This document shows, piece by piece, positions 1 through 8,335 of a stretch of 64,000 bases of DNA. The notes beneath the pieces are model-generated. The model made no database searches and had not been told where the DNA came from. It worked only from the letters and a program-made list of their open reading frames with translations. The position numbers were made by a program, and so were the translations under genes. Position 1 is the first letter of the stretch; each line of letters begins with the position of its first letter. Source of the DNA: Mycobacterium sp. NS-7484 (GTDB lineage: Bacteria; Actinomycetota; Actinomycetes; Mycobacteriales; Mycobacteriaceae); contig NZ_MBEJ01000122.1 of the NCBI RefSeq assembly GCF_001953975.1, positions 48,955-112,954 on the forward strand, given 5' to 3'.

Positions 1-907
1 CCGCCGCGAGAAGCCCGACGAGCGAGGAAAAGAACAGTGCCGCAGTCAGAATCGCCATACCTGCGATCAGCAGCGCGCACCCGACGGCCACCGCGCGACC
101 GGTGTCCATCCGGTTCGCGAACACCTGGGTGACCGCCGAGGCGGCAAAGATCGAACAGGCGATCGCGCCCGCCACGGCGTGGTTGTCGATCCCGATCACC
201 GTGGCCAGAAACGACGGAGCCACCGCGGTGTACATCCCCGTCACGGCGAATCCGGCGAAGGCTGCCAGCGCCGCGATGACGAACACCGTCCGGACCTCCG
301 CGGGCACGGACAGGCGCTGCAGCCCGATCCGGCCGGTGCGCGCCGAGGTCTCCGGGACGACGAACACCGCCACCGCAGCCACGAGCGCCAGGCCGATGTG
401 GATCAGGAAGGGCAGTTGCAGCGGGTGCGGTGCGTATTGGACCAGCAGGCCGGCCAGCAGCGGGCCGGCGCCCAGCCCACCGATGTTGGCGACGGTGGCC
501 ACCGCCGCGGCCCGGCTCTTCCACGCCGGCGGGGCGGCCTCGATGACAGCTGCGGTGGCGGTGCCGGTGAACACACCCGCCGACAGGCCGGAGAGCACCC
601 GTCCGATCAGCAGCACCGGCACCGAGTCGGCGAACAGGAACACCACCGCGCTGGCCAAAGCAAACCCGATGCCCGCCAGCAGCACCGGGCGTCGGCCGAC
701 CACATCGGACCACCGGCCGAAGACCAGGAGCGCGAAGAGCACGCCGCCGGCATACGTCGCGTAGATGATGGTGGTGGTCAGGACCGCGAAATGCATCTCT
801 TGGCCGTAGAGCGCATACATCGGGGTCGGCAGGGTGGTGCCGACCATGATGGCCGCGAACGCGTAGGCAAGGAGGGGGAAGGCGAAACGCCCCCGGGACT
901 TGGGCAT
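1..907 (-). CDS. MFS transporter, 3' end cut by window edge
   Basis: About 302 codons are present on the minus strand, starting at an ATG at 907 and running off the left edge without a stop. The protein begins MPKSRGRFAFPLLAYAFAAI and alternates hydrophobic helices with short loops. The loop after the second helix carries the major facilitator signature as GRWSDVVGRRP, and a helix around residues 100-120 has the Gly-rich GRVLSGLSAGVFTGT stretch typical of drug or metabolite/H+ antiporters. It is an inner-membrane proton-coupled transporter of unknown substrate. It lies downstream of the acetate symporter gene on the same strand, but a strong hairpin separates them, so it is probably a separate unit. 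The missing C-terminal third prevents a finer call. Confidence 0.85.
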   Translation of the reverse strand, partial: MPKSRGRFAFPLLAYAFAAIMVGTTLPTPMYALYGQEMHFAVLTTTIIYATYAGGVLFALLVFGRWSDVVGRRPVLLAGIGFALASAVVFLFADSVPVLLIGRVLSGLSAGVFTGTATAAVIEAAPPAWKSRAAAVATVANIGGLGAGPLLAGLLVQYAPHPLQLPFLIHIGLALVAAVAVFVVPETSARTGRIGLQRLSVPAEVRTVFVIAALAAFAGFAVTGMYTAVAPSFLATVIGIDNHAVAGAIACSIFAASAVTQVFANRMDTGRAVAVGCALLIAGMAILTAALFFSSLVGLLAA

Positions 908-945
908 GTGCCATTGAAACGTGCCGGGGGCGCCGGAGCTTCCCC

Positions 946-1000
946 GAATGCGACGCTATGGCTGCCGGGATTGCTCCCGAACAGCCACAGCGTCGCATTC
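946..1000 (-). terminator. Long hairpin after the first acetate symporter gene
   Basis: The arms 946-964 and 982-1000 pair over 19 bases with one mismatch, and the loop contains a further small cggga/tcccg hairpin. It begins 9 bases past the stop of the minus-strand symporter and precedes the MFS gene. No U-tract follows, as is usual for mycobacterial terminators. Termination is inferred from position and pairing only. Confidence 0.6.
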
Positions 1001-1008
1001 GAGACCGA

Positions 1009-2640
1009 TTAGTGGGCGACGGCCTTCTCGGCGCCCACACCCGTCAGCGAGCGCACCTCCATCTCGGCATTGAGCTCGGGGTCCCCGGTGTCGGGTGAGG
1101 TGAGCGTGCCGATGATGCCGAGGACGAACGCCAGCGGGATGGACACGATGCCGGGGTTGGCCAGCGGGAAGAAATCGAAGTCCGCGCCGGGGATCATCGC
1201 GGTCTTGCTGCCCGACACCGCGGGGGAGAACACGATCAGCACGATGGTCGAGATCAGGCCGCCGTACATGCTCCACAACGCGCCGCGGGTGTTGAACCGC
1301 TTCCAGTACAGCGAGTAGACGATCGTCGGCAGGTTGGCCGCCGCGGCCACTGCGAACGCCAGCGCCACCAGGAACGCCACGTTCTGACCGTTGGCGAGGA
1401 TGCCCAGGCCGATCGCGAACACGCCCAGCACCACCGCGGTGATGCGGGATACTTTCACCTGCTCGGCCTCAGATACCTTGTGGGACTTCAGAACCGAGGC
1501 GTAGATGTCGTGGGCGAAGGAGGCCGAGGCCGTGATGGTCAGACCGGCCACCACCGCGAGGATCGTCGCGAACGCCACCGCCGAGATGACCCCGAGCAGG
1601 ATGACGCCGCCGAGCTCGAAGGCCAGCAACGGGGCCGCGGAGTTGACCCCACCGGCCGCGCCGAGGATGCGGTCCGGGCCGACGAGGGCGGCCGCACCAT
1701 AACCCAGCACCAAGGTGAACAGGTAGAACGCACCGATCAGCGCGATCGCCCAAACCACCGACCGCCGAGCCTCTTTCGCCGTCGGCACGGTGTAGAACCG
1801 CATCAACACATGCGGCAGGCCCGCGGTGCCCAGCACCAACGCCAGCGCCAGCGAGATGAAGTTGATCTGTGAGGTGAACGAGCCGCCGTATTGCGCACCG
1901 GGGGCCAGGACGTCCCGCTCGGCGACACCCTTGGTGGTGGCACCGGAGATCGCCGACTGCGCCGAGCCAAGGATCTCGGAAAAGTTCAGCCCGAACTTGC
2001 TCAGCACCATCACCGTCATCAGCGCAGCACCGGCGATCAGCAGTACCGCCTTGATGATCTGCACCCAGGTGGTGCCTTTCATCCCGCCGACCAGGACGTA
2101 GACGATCATCAGGATGCCGACGACGGCGATCACGATCGACTGCCCGGTCCGGCTGTTGACGTCGAGCAGCAGCGCGACCAGGCCACCCGCGCCGGCCATC
2201 TGGGCCAGCAGGTAGAACAACGACACCGTCAGGGTCGAGATGGCCGCGGCCAGCCGGACCGGACGCTGCTTGAGCCGGAAGCTCAGCACGTCGGCCATGG
2301 TGAATTTGCCGGTGTTGCGCAGCAATTCGGCCACCAGCAGCAGGGCCACCAGCCAGGCCACCAGGAACCCGATCGAGTAGAGGAAGCCGTCGTAGCCATA
2401 GACGGCGATGGCCCCGGCGATGCCGAGGAAGCTGGCCGCCGACAGGTAGTCACCGGCGATGGCGATGCCGTTCTGCGGGCCGGAGAAACCGCGGCCCCCG
2501 GTGAAGAATTCGTCGGCGGTGGCGTTGCGCTTGCTGGCCTTGATCACCACGACCATGGTGACCACGACGAACAGGCTGAAGATGCCGATGTTGGCGACGG
2601 GGTTGCCGACGGTCTCGGCCGCGAGAATCGTGGTGGTCAT
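1009..2640 (-). CDS. actP: Cation/acetate (monocarboxylate) symporter, SSS family
   Basis: The 543-residue protein is a sodium:solute symporter of the ActP/MctC type, which imports acetate, propionate or pyruvate with a cation. The sequence has about 13 hydrophobic segments. Family hallmarks are DEFFTGGRGFSGPQNGIAIA near residue 42, GDYLSAASFLGIAG just after it, and GLPHVLMRFYTVPTAKEARR in the middle. Its ATG start overlaps the stop of the upstream DUF485 gene by four bases, so the two are translationally coupled. This is the usual actinobacterial DUF485-actP pair (yjcH-actP in E. coli). A second symporter gene lies 0.5 kb upstream; this copy lacks the large loop insertion seen there. The transport class is secure; the exact substrate is inferred. 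Confidence 0.9.
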   Translation of the reverse strand: MTTTILAAETVGNPVANIGIFSLFVVVTMVVVIKASKRNATADEFFTGGRGFSGPQNGIAIAGDYLSAASFLGIAGAIAVYGYDGFLYSIGFLVAWLVALLLVAELLRNTGKFTMADVLSFRLKQRPVRLAAAISTLTVSLFYLLAQMAGAGGLVALLLDVNSRTGQSIVIAVVGILMIVYVLVGGMKGTTWVQIIKAVLLIAGAALMTVMVLSKFGLNFSEILGSAQSAISGATTKGVAERDVLAPGAQYGGSFTSQINFISLALALVLGTAGLPHVLMRFYTVPTAKEARRSVVWAIALIGAFYLFTLVLGYGAAALVGPDRILGAAGGVNSAAPLLAFELGGVILLGVISAVAFATILAVVAGLTITASASFAHDIYASVLKSHKVSEAEQVKVSRITAVVLGVFAIGLGILANGQNVAFLVALAFAVAAAANLPTIVYSLYWKRFNTRGALWSMYGGLISTIVLIVFSPAVSGSKTAMIPGADFDFFPLANPGIVSIPLAFVLGIIGTLTSPDTGDPELNAEMEVRSLTGVGAEKAVAH

Positions 2641-2981
2641 CGGGTGCCTTCCAGTTCTTCGCGGATGGCCGTCGCCCGCGGGTCGAGCTCGCGGTTGGCG
2701 AAGCGTACGTACAGACCGGTGATGAGGAACGTGGTCAGGAACTGGCCCAGCCCGATCAGCAGGCCGACGTTGATGTTGCCGAACACCTCGATGGCCATGA
2801 AGTCGTGGGCGAACGCGCCCAGCGCCACGTACAGCCCGTACCAGAGCAGGAAAAACGCCGTCATGGGGAAGACGAAGCGGCGCAGTCGGTTACGCAGTTC
2901 CTGGAATTCAGGACTGGCCTGCGTGGCGAGGAATTGCTCGCCGGTCGGGGCAACCCTCTCGGGAAGGTCGATTTCGGGCAC
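2637..2981 (-). CDS. DUF485 small membrane protein, symporter partner
   Basis: This 114-residue protein has two hydrophobic helices (FVFPMTAFFLLWYGLYVALG and LIGLGQFLTTFLITGLYVRF) and belongs to the DUF485/YjcH family, usually encoded directly upstream of ActP-type symporters. I place the start at the GTG at 2981 because an AGGAG lies five bases before it; the reading frame is open further upstream (to 3044), but no ribosome site supports that extension. Residues ELDPRATAIREELEG near the C-terminus form a charged cytoplasmic tail. The ATGA overlap with the symporter gene implies co-expression. The family's molecular role is unknown; an accessory or assembly function for the transporter is inferred from constant linkage. 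Confidence 0.85.
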   Translation of the reverse strand: MPEIDLPERVAPTGEQFLATQASPEFQELRNRLRRFVFPMTAFFLLWYGLYVALGAFAHDFMAIEVFGNINVGLLIGLGQFLTTFLITGLYVRFANRELDPRATAIREELEGTR

Positions 2982-3021
2982 CGGTACTCCTGACAGTCGG
3001 CTGTGAGGGAACTGGGCACCG

Positions 3022-3027
3022 AACCTA
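3022..3027 (-). promoter_or_regulatory. Candidate -10 box for the DUF485-symporter unit
   Basis: On the minus strand TAGGTT fits the mycobacterial -10 pattern TANNNT and lies about 40 bases before the GTG at 2981, leaving room for a short leader with its AGGAG site. No clear -35 is visible. Confidence 0.3.
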
Positions 3028-3129
3028 ATTGAGAGGTGGGTCACAGGGCGCGGGTATCGGCCGTCGATACGCCGAATTCGGGCGTGGTTGCGCCGAACGG
3101 TCGGTCGTCGGGGCTGAGCGGCAGGCGGC

Positions 3130-4860
3130 TCAGCCGGTGGGGAGGCGCTCGATACCCAGACCGAGCCGCTCGGGCACGTGCATGCGCGCGAAGATCTGCG
3201 CGACGCCGGGGGTGGGTCGGGTGACCAGGCTGACCCCGACCATGGTGAGAACAGCGATCGGCACGCTGACCGCGGCGGGATAGTCGACCATCACCGCGGG
3301 CCAGCCGCCGAGAAGGGCGTCGTCCACGCCACCGGTGATCGCCACGAGGACCGCCCCGCCGCATACCGACCCGCCGACCACGAGACCGCATGCCGCGCCC
3401 ACCGCGGTCAGGCCGCGCCACCAGATGCCGAGCACCAGTAGCGGGCACAATGTGGACGCCGCGACGGCGAAGGCCAGACCGACGCTTCGGGACAGCTCCA
3501 GCCCGGACACCATCAGTGACAACGGGATCGGGATCAGTCCGCCGACCACCGCCGCCACCCGGAAGTCGCGCACCCGGCCGCGCAGCACGTCGGTGGCCAA
3601 GGCGCCGGCGATGCTGACCAGCAGCCCGGACGACGTGGCCAGAAATGCCGCGATGGCGCCGGCGGCCACGAGGGCGCCCAGCAGTTGTCCGCCGACCCCG
3701 CCGACGGCTGCCCCCGGCGCCAAAAGCACTGCGGCGTCGGCGGTTCCGGTGATCAACAGCTGGGGAACGTACAGCCGCGAGAACACCCCGAGCAGGACCG
3801 GGAAGAGGTAGAACACCGACAGCAACGCCACCACCGCCAGGGCCGTGCGGCGCGCGGCCTGCCCGTCGGGGTTCGTGTAGAAGCGGACCAGCACATGAGG
3901 CAGACCGAGGGTGCCCAGGAATGTCGCCACGATGATCGACAACACCTGATAGAGCGGATGTCCGCCGCCCAGGCCGCCACCGGAGGCGATCCACTCACTG
4001 CCGGTGCCCGGGGTGCCGGCCACGACGGGCGTTGCGGCACCGGCGGCCAAGGTCAGCGCGGTACCCGCGCCGAGGGTGTGCTGCCCCGGCGCGGTGATCG
4101 TGGCGGAGTCGACGTGGCGGCCGTCCAGATCGCCGGTCACGGTGATTCCGGCCGGTTCGATGACCTGCACGACGACGTCGGTCTCGATCTGGACGGTGGT
4201 CTGATGTTGCACGGTCGGCGGCAGTGGGCCGCCCAATTCGCCGCGGTCACCGACGAACAATCCCAGCAGCGCCAACGCGGGGATGGCGACTGCAGTGAGC
4301 TTGAGCCAGTACTGGAACGCCTGCACGAACGTGATCGACCGCATGCCGCCCGCCACCACATTCATGATCACGATGGCCCCCACCGACAGGGGGCCGATCC
4401 AGACCGGAACGCCCAGAAGCGTTTTCAGGGCCAACCCGGCGCCCTGATACTGCGGCGCCAGGTAGAACAGGCAGATCATCACCACCACAAGCATGGCGAC
4501 CTTGCGCAATCCGACCGAGCCCAACCGGAATTCGGCGAAGTCCGGCACGGTGTAGGCCCCCGACCGGCGCAGTGGCGCTGCCACGAACAACAGCAGGCCC
4601 AGATATCCCGCGGTGAAACCGACCGGGTACCACAGCGCGTCGGCGCCATATTTGGCGATCAGCCCGGCCACCCCGAGAAACGAAGCCGCCGAGAGATATT
4701 CACCGGAAATCGCGGCGGCGTTCCACTGCGGTCCGATGCTGCGGGAGGCGACCAGGAAGTCCGACGTGGTGCGCGACAGGCGGACGCCGTACATACCGAT
4801 CACGATGGTGGCGACCGCGGCGAACAGGAGTGCGGCGGCGGTCAACGGGGCGCCGGTCAT
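3130..4860 (-). CDS. actP: Second cation/acetate symporter, with a loop insertion
   Basis: The 576-residue protein is a second sodium:solute symporter of the ActP class. It shares SGEYLSAASFLGVAGLIAKY near residue 52 and GLPHVLVRFYTNPDGQAARR with the downstream paralogue. It differs by an insertion of about 90 residues, roughly 206-298, between two membrane segments. The insert is rich in Val, Thr, Gly and Pro, contains VQIETDVVVQVIEPAGITVT, and looks like a beta-rich soluble module. The start overlaps the preceding small membrane protein gene by ATGA. The gene is fourth in a tight minus-strand run: sensor kinase, response regulator, small membrane protein, symporter. Regulation of carboxylate uptake by that two-component system is likely but inferred. 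Confidence 0.88.
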   Translation of the reverse strand: MTGAPLTAAALLFAAVATIVIGMYGVRLSRTTSDFLVASRSIGPQWNAAAISGEYLSAASFLGVAGLIAKYGADALWYPVGFTAGYLGLLLFVAAPLRRSGAYTVPDFAEFRLGSVGLRKVAMLVVVMICLFYLAPQYQGAGLALKTLLGVPVWIGPLSVGAIVIMNVVAGGMRSITFVQAFQYWLKLTAVAIPALALLGLFVGDRGELGGPLPPTVQHQTTVQIETDVVVQVIEPAGITVTGDLDGRHVDSATITAPGQHTLGAGTALTLAAGAATPVVAGTPGTGSEWIASGGGLGGGHPLYQVLSIIVATFLGTLGLPHVLVRFYTNPDGQAARRTALAVVALLSVFYLFPVLLGVFSRLYVPQLLITGTADAAVLLAPGAAVGGVGGQLLGALVAAGAIAAFLATSSGLLVSIAGALATDVLRGRVRDFRVAAVVGGLIPIPLSLMVSGLELSRSVGLAFAVAASTLCPLLVLGIWWRGLTAVGAACGLVVGGSVCGGAVLVAITGGVDDALLGGWPAVMVDYPAAVSVPIAVLTMVGVSLVTRPTPGVAQIFARMHVPERLGLGIERLPTG

Positions 4861-5255
4861 GGTTCGCTGTCGACCACCCGGACGAAATCCCGTTCGCCCT
4901 GCTCGGCCAGCCGGACATACATCCGTCCCACGCCGTACAACAGCGGGTAGAGCAGTCCGGCCAGGATCAGCCAGTTGAGCCGGATCCCGAACACGCTGAG
5001 CGCGGCCAGATCCGGCACCAGGGCGTTGACGAGTACGAGTGTCACGACGATCGTCACCACCACCGCGGTGAGCCGCAGCGCGAGTCCCAGCTGGGTGCGC
5101 ACCAGCCCGCGAACCAGGGCGTCGCCCACCTGGGTCTGCTCGGCGACTTCGACGCGGGTGCGCACCATGCGGGCGCCGCGGCGGTGGGCGAGGACCACGC
5201 GCTCGCGCGCGGGCCGCCCAGAGGATCCGGCGGCGGGCCGGGGGCGCTCACTCAT
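4857..5255 (-). CDS. DUF485-like two-helix membrane protein
   Basis: The 132-residue protein has a basic N-terminal region of about 50 residues (PRPAAGSSGRPARERVVLAH) followed by two membrane helices, LALRLTAVVVTIVVTLVLVN and LNWLILAGLLYPLLYGVGRM, and the charged tail RLAEQGERDFVRVVDSEP. Topology and position directly before a symporter gene match the DUF485 partner of the first module, though the sequence is more diverged and the N-terminus longer. It overlaps the response regulator stop at one end and the symporter start at the other. Function as a symporter accessory subunit is inferred from the gene pair. Confidence 0.75.
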   Translation of the reverse strand: MSERPRPAAGSSGRPARERVVLAHRRGARMVRTRVEVAEQTQVGDALVRGLVRTQLGLALRLTAVVVTIVVTLVLVNALVPDLAALSVFGIRLNWLILAGLLYPLLYGVGRMYVRLAEQGERDFVRVVDSEP

Positions 5256-6042
5256 CGGTGCCCGCCGGTTTCAGTGAGCGCATCGGGTCACGGACCAGCC
5301 GGTCGCGCAGTTCGCGTGCCTGTCGGCGGCTCACCGGTAACTCGACCGCGGGTGAGGACCCGTTGGCGCGCAACCGCACCAGTACGGCGCCGTCGGCGCT
5401 TCGCAGACCGGTCACTTGCCGCAAAGACACCAGATATGAGCGGTGGATGCGCTGGAAGCCATGATCGCGCCATCGGGTTTCCAAGGTGCTCAACGGTATT
5501 CGAACCAGATGCGCACCAGTGGCCGAGTGCAGCCGGGCGTAGTCGCCTTCGGCCTCGACCCAGCCGATGCTGTCGCGGGGCACCAGATGGGTGATGCCGC
5601 CCAGCTCGGCGGGGATGACGTTCCAGTCCTGATCGTCGTGCGCCGCAGCCCCACCGCCGTGGGCGGTTGCGGTGCCGGCGGCCACGCGTCGCACCGCCTC
5701 GTCGAGCCGGTTCTGCCGGATCGGCTTGAGCAGGTAGTCGACGGCACCGACGTCGAAGGCGGCCACCGCTTTGTCCTCGTGGGCGGTCACGAACACCACG
5801 GCCGGGCGGTGCGCGTAATTGGCCAGCACCCCGGCCAATTCGATGCCCGACAGGCCGGGCATGTTGATGTCGAGGAACACCGCGTCGATGGCGTGCTGAT
5901 TGAGTTCACGCAGCGCCGAGGTGGCGTCGGATGCGGTGTACACGTCGGCGACGTCGGGGTGTCGGCCCAACAGGTAGGCGAGCTCGTCGAGGGCGGGAGC
6001 CTCGTCGTCGACGGCCAGGACGGTCAGTTTCGCGCTCGTCAT
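5248..6042 (-). CDS. LytTR-family response regulator
   Basis: The 264-residue protein has a receiver domain (about residues 6-120) with the acidic pair D12-D13, phosphoacceptor D58 in FLDINMPG and the KP motif in DYLLKPIRQNRLDEA, then a LytTR DNA-binding domain (about 150-250) containing GWVEAEGDYARLHSATGAHL and FQRIHRSYLVSLRQV. It belongs to the LytR/AlgR group that binds direct repeats rather than palindromes. I chose the ATG at 6042 because it overlaps the kinase stop (ATGA) and starts exactly at the receiver domain; the open frame extends upstream inside the kinase gene but is out of context. With the kinase it probably controls the symporter module downstream. Confidence 0.9.
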   Translation of the reverse strand: MTSAKLTVLAVDDEAPALDELAYLLGRHPDVADVYTASDATSALRELNQHAIDAVFLDINMPGLSGIELAGVLANYAHRPAVVFVTAHEDKAVAAFDVGAVDYLLKPIRQNRLDEAVRRVAAGTATAHGGGAAAHDDQDWNVIPAELGGITHLVPRDSIGWVEAEGDYARLHSATGAHLVRIPLSTLETRWRDHGFQRIHRSYLVSLRQVTGLRSADGAVLVRLRANGSSPAVELPVSRRQARELRDRLVRDPMRSLKPAGTDE

Positions 6043-7238
6043 GTGAGTGCACCTCCGCTGGCTCGTATCCCCGAGCGGAACTTCGGCACACGCATCACCA
6101 CTTTGGTGCCGGCACCGACCGCTGTCTCGACCACCAGACCGTAGTCGTTGCCGAAAGCCGCGCGCAGCCGATGATCCACATTCGTCAGCCCGACGTGCGC
6201 GGATTCGTCGGTGCGATCGGCCAGTGCATCGCCGGGGCCGGCACGGAGCGCGTCGGGATCCATGCCGACGCCGTCGTCCTCCACGGTGATCACGCATTCG
6301 GTGCCCGCGTCGCGCGCGATGATCTCCACCGATCCGCCGCCCTGTCCGGCCAGCCCGTGCCGCACGGCATTTTCGACCAGGGGCTGCAGCGCCAGGAACG
6401 GCACCACGACGTTGAGTACCTCGGGCGCCACCCGCAGCCGCACCAGCAGATTGGCGCCGAATCGGGCGCGTTCCAAGGTCAGGTATCGGTCGATGTTGCG
6501 CAGCTCGTCGGCCAGCGTGGTGTATTGGCCTGCGGCGCGGAACGAATAGCGGGTGAAGTCGGCGAATTCCAGGATCAGCTCACGGGCCCGATCGGGGTCG
6601 GTGCGGACGAACGACGCGATCGTGTTGAGCGCGTTGTAGATGAAGTGCGGGCTGATCTGGGCCCGCAACGCCAGCACCTCGGCCCGGTCCAGGCGGGCGC
6701 GGGATGCGTCGAGTTCGGCCAACTCGATCTGGCTGGCGGCGTACCGGGCCACCTCGCCGACCGCACCGAGCATGCCGGGGCCTGGACTGGCCGGTGCCAG
6801 CACGACGAGGGCGCCGAGCACCTCGCCGCCCTCGGTGAGCAGCGGCTGGGCCACCACCGCGGTCGATCGCATCGTGCGCAGCACCCGACGTCCGGCGTTG
6901 ATGGATTCGCGAGCGGTGTCGGCACAGACCTCGACGATGTCGGGATGCCAGATCGCCTCATCGGCGTGATCGCGGGCCAGCAGGGCCGCATCGTCGTCGA
7001 ACAGAGCCAATCCCGCCGTGCCGGTGAGCTCACGCAGGTACGGCGCCGCGGTGGTGGCGGATTCGGTGTCCAGGCCTTGCCGTAACGCGCGGGCGGCCTG
7101 CGCGGCGGTGTGTAAGGCCGCGTGTACTGCGCGCTCGGTGGGGGTGGCGACGACCCTGCGGGTGCGCACCACGACGACGGCGGCGACGGCCGCCAGGATC
7201 AGCGCCAGGGCCAGCGCGAGTGCAACTTCGCCGGACAT
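6039..7238 (-). CDS. LytS-type sensor histidine kinase
   Basis: The 399-residue protein has one N-terminal membrane helix (residues 5-26), a GAF-like sensor region (about 45-180) and the LytS kinase core. The His box is ALRAQISPHFIYNALNTIAS, the N box LQPLVENAVRHGLAG, and the G boxes are EDDGVGMDP and VGLTNVDHRLRAAFG. LytS-type kinases pair with LytTR regulators, and the cognate regulator gene overlaps the stop by four bases. In related bacteria such pairs (BtsSR, YpdAB) sense pyruvate-like carboxylates and switch on their uptake, which fits the symporter downstream; the ligand here is inference. Confidence 0.9.
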   Translation of the reverse strand: MSGEVALALALALILAAVAAVVVVRTRRVVATPTERAVHAALHTAAQAARALRQGLDTESATTAAPYLRELTGTAGLALFDDDAALLARDHADEAIWHPDIVEVCADTARESINAGRRVLRTMRSTAVVAQPLLTEGGEVLGALVVLAPASPGPGMLGAVGEVARYAASQIELAELDASRARLDRAEVLALRAQISPHFIYNALNTIASFVRTDPDRARELILEFADFTRYSFRAAGQYTTLADELRNIDRYLTLERARFGANLLVRLRVAPEVLNVVVPFLALQPLVENAVRHGLAGQGGGSVEIIARDAGTECVITVEDDGVGMDPDALRAGPGDALADRTDESAHVGLTNVDHRLRAAFGNDYGLVVETAVGAGTKVVMRVPKFRSGIRASGGALT

Positions 7239-7248
7239 CGTGCGGCCA

Positions 7249-7254
7249 ACCTTA
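7249..7254 (-). promoter_or_regulatory. Candidate -10 box for the kinase-regulator-symporter operon
   Basis: TAAGGT on the minus strand fits TANNNT and sits about 10 bases before the kinase ATG. That spacing predicts a transcript starting at or within a few bases of the start codon. No ribosome site is visible, consistent with leaderless translation. Confidence 0.35.
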
Positions 7255-7283
7255 AACCGGCGACTGGCCGCCGCGCGGTGCCG

Positions 7284-7580
7284 CTACTGAACCGGGCAGG
7301 CGTACTTTCGGGCCACGTCGTACACGCGCTGCTCCGAACCGGGGCCGAACACGCCCTGGGCGGCCAGTTCCAATCCGATGTATCCCGGGATGCCCCCGAC
7401 GCACGCCTGATGCGCGACCCGCCACGCGGTGTCGGGGTTCAAGTGGAAGCCGTTGCGGTCCAGGCCCTGCATGTAGTTGTCGAACTCCGGCGTGCCCTGG
7501 TCGGGGATCGCGTTGGCTGTCGCGGCCAAGGCAATAGCGGTAACCACCGCGGCAAAAAGCGGTACAACGACGCGTCTCAT
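7284..7580 (-). CDS. DUF732 small exported protein
   Basis: The 98-residue protein has a Sec signal peptide (MRRVVVPLFAAVVTAIALAA, cleavage likely after TANA) and a mature part of about 75 residues with two cysteines. The mature region (FDNYMQGLDRNGFHLNPDTA and AHQACVGGIPGYIGLEL) matches the mycobacterial DUF732 family of secreted proteins of unknown role. Two in-frame ATGs exist; the second (7580) is preferred because GGAG lies six bases before it while the first overlaps that site. It stands alone between the kinase operon and the divergent HhH-GPD gene. The cysteines (C74 and C96 region) may form a disulphide. Confidence 0.8.
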   Translation of the reverse strand: MRRVVVPLFAAVVTAIALAATANAIPDQGTPEFDNYMQGLDRNGFHLNPDTAWRVAHQACVGGIPGYIGLELAAQGVFGPGSEQRVYDVARKYACPVQ

Positions 7581-7677
7581 GTCCATCTCCTATGGGCACA
7601 CCACCGGTTATCGCGAGTACTTTCCCACACTGGACCGACACCGGCGTCAAAAACGTGGCTGGTCCTAGACTGACGAC

Positions 7678-8265
7678 GTGGGAAAACTGCAGCTAGTCCA
7701 AGATCCGGAGGCCGACGCCCTGCTGGAGGCCAACCCGTTCGCGCTGTTGGTGGGGATGTTGTTGGATCAGCAGATCCCGATGGAGACGGCGTTCGCCGGC
7801 CCCAAGAAGATCGCCGACCGCCTCGGTGCCGTCGACGCCCGCGAGATCGCCGACTACCACCCGGACGAGTTCATCGCCCTGGTGTCCCAAACCCCGGCGA
7901 TACACCGGTTTCCGGGATCGATGGGCAAGCGCGTGCAGGAGTTGGCGCGTGCGATCGTCGACGAGTACGACGGTGACGTGACGGCTTTGTGGACCGGTGG
8001 CGATCCCGACGGCAAAGAGGTGTTGCGCCGGCTCAAGCGTCTACCCGGGTTCGGTGATCAGAAGGCGCGGATCTTCTTGGCGCTGTTGGGCAAGCAGTAC
8101 GGCGTGACGCCGGCGGGCTGGCGTGAGGCCGCGGGTGATTACGGCAACGAAGGCAGCTTCATGTCAGTGGCCGATGTGGTCGATCCCGGATCGTTGCAGA
8201 AGGTGCGGGCCTACAAGAAGGAAATGAAGGCCGCGGCGAAAATGGCCAAGCAGGCCAAGGCTTAG
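7678..8265 (+). CDS. HhH-GPD family protein (Rv1156-like)
   Basis: The 195-residue protein starts at a GTG and carries a helix-hairpin-helix/GPD base-excision glycosylase fold: FALLVGMLLDQQIPMETAF at the N-terminus and the hairpin RRLKRLPGFGDQKARIFLAL around residues 120-140. It ends in a Lys/Ala-rich tail (KKEMKAAAKMAKQAKA). It matches the small actinobacterial HhH-GPD subfamily of which M. tuberculosis Rv1156 is a member. No Cys4 iron-sulphur loop is present. A DNA-repair role is suggested by the fold, but no substrate is known for this subfamily. It is convergent with the nitroreductase gene and separated from it by a shared terminator. Confidence 0.85.
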   Translation: MGKLQLVQDPEADALLEANPFALLVGMLLDQQIPMETAFAGPKKIADRLGAVDAREIADYHPDEFIALVSQTPAIHRFPGSMGKRVQELARAIVDEYDGDVTALWTGGDPDGKEVLRRLKRLPGFGDQKARIFLALLGKQYGVTPAGWREAAGDYGNEGSFMSVADVVDPGSLQKVRAYKKEMKAAAKMAKQAKA

Positions 8266-8280
8266 CCACGTCGAGCGTGC

Positions 8281-8318
8281 GTTCAGATCGCGTTTCGGCG
8301 CGGATTCGCGATCTGAAT
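8281..8318. terminator. Bidirectional terminator between convergent genes
   Basis: Arms 8281-8292 (gttcagatcgcg) and 8307-8318 (cgcgatctgaat) pair over 11-12 bases with one mismatch, between the HhH-GPD gene and the nitroreductase gene, which point toward each other. Confidence 0.65.
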
Positions 8319-8335
8319 GCACCGTCGACGACGCG

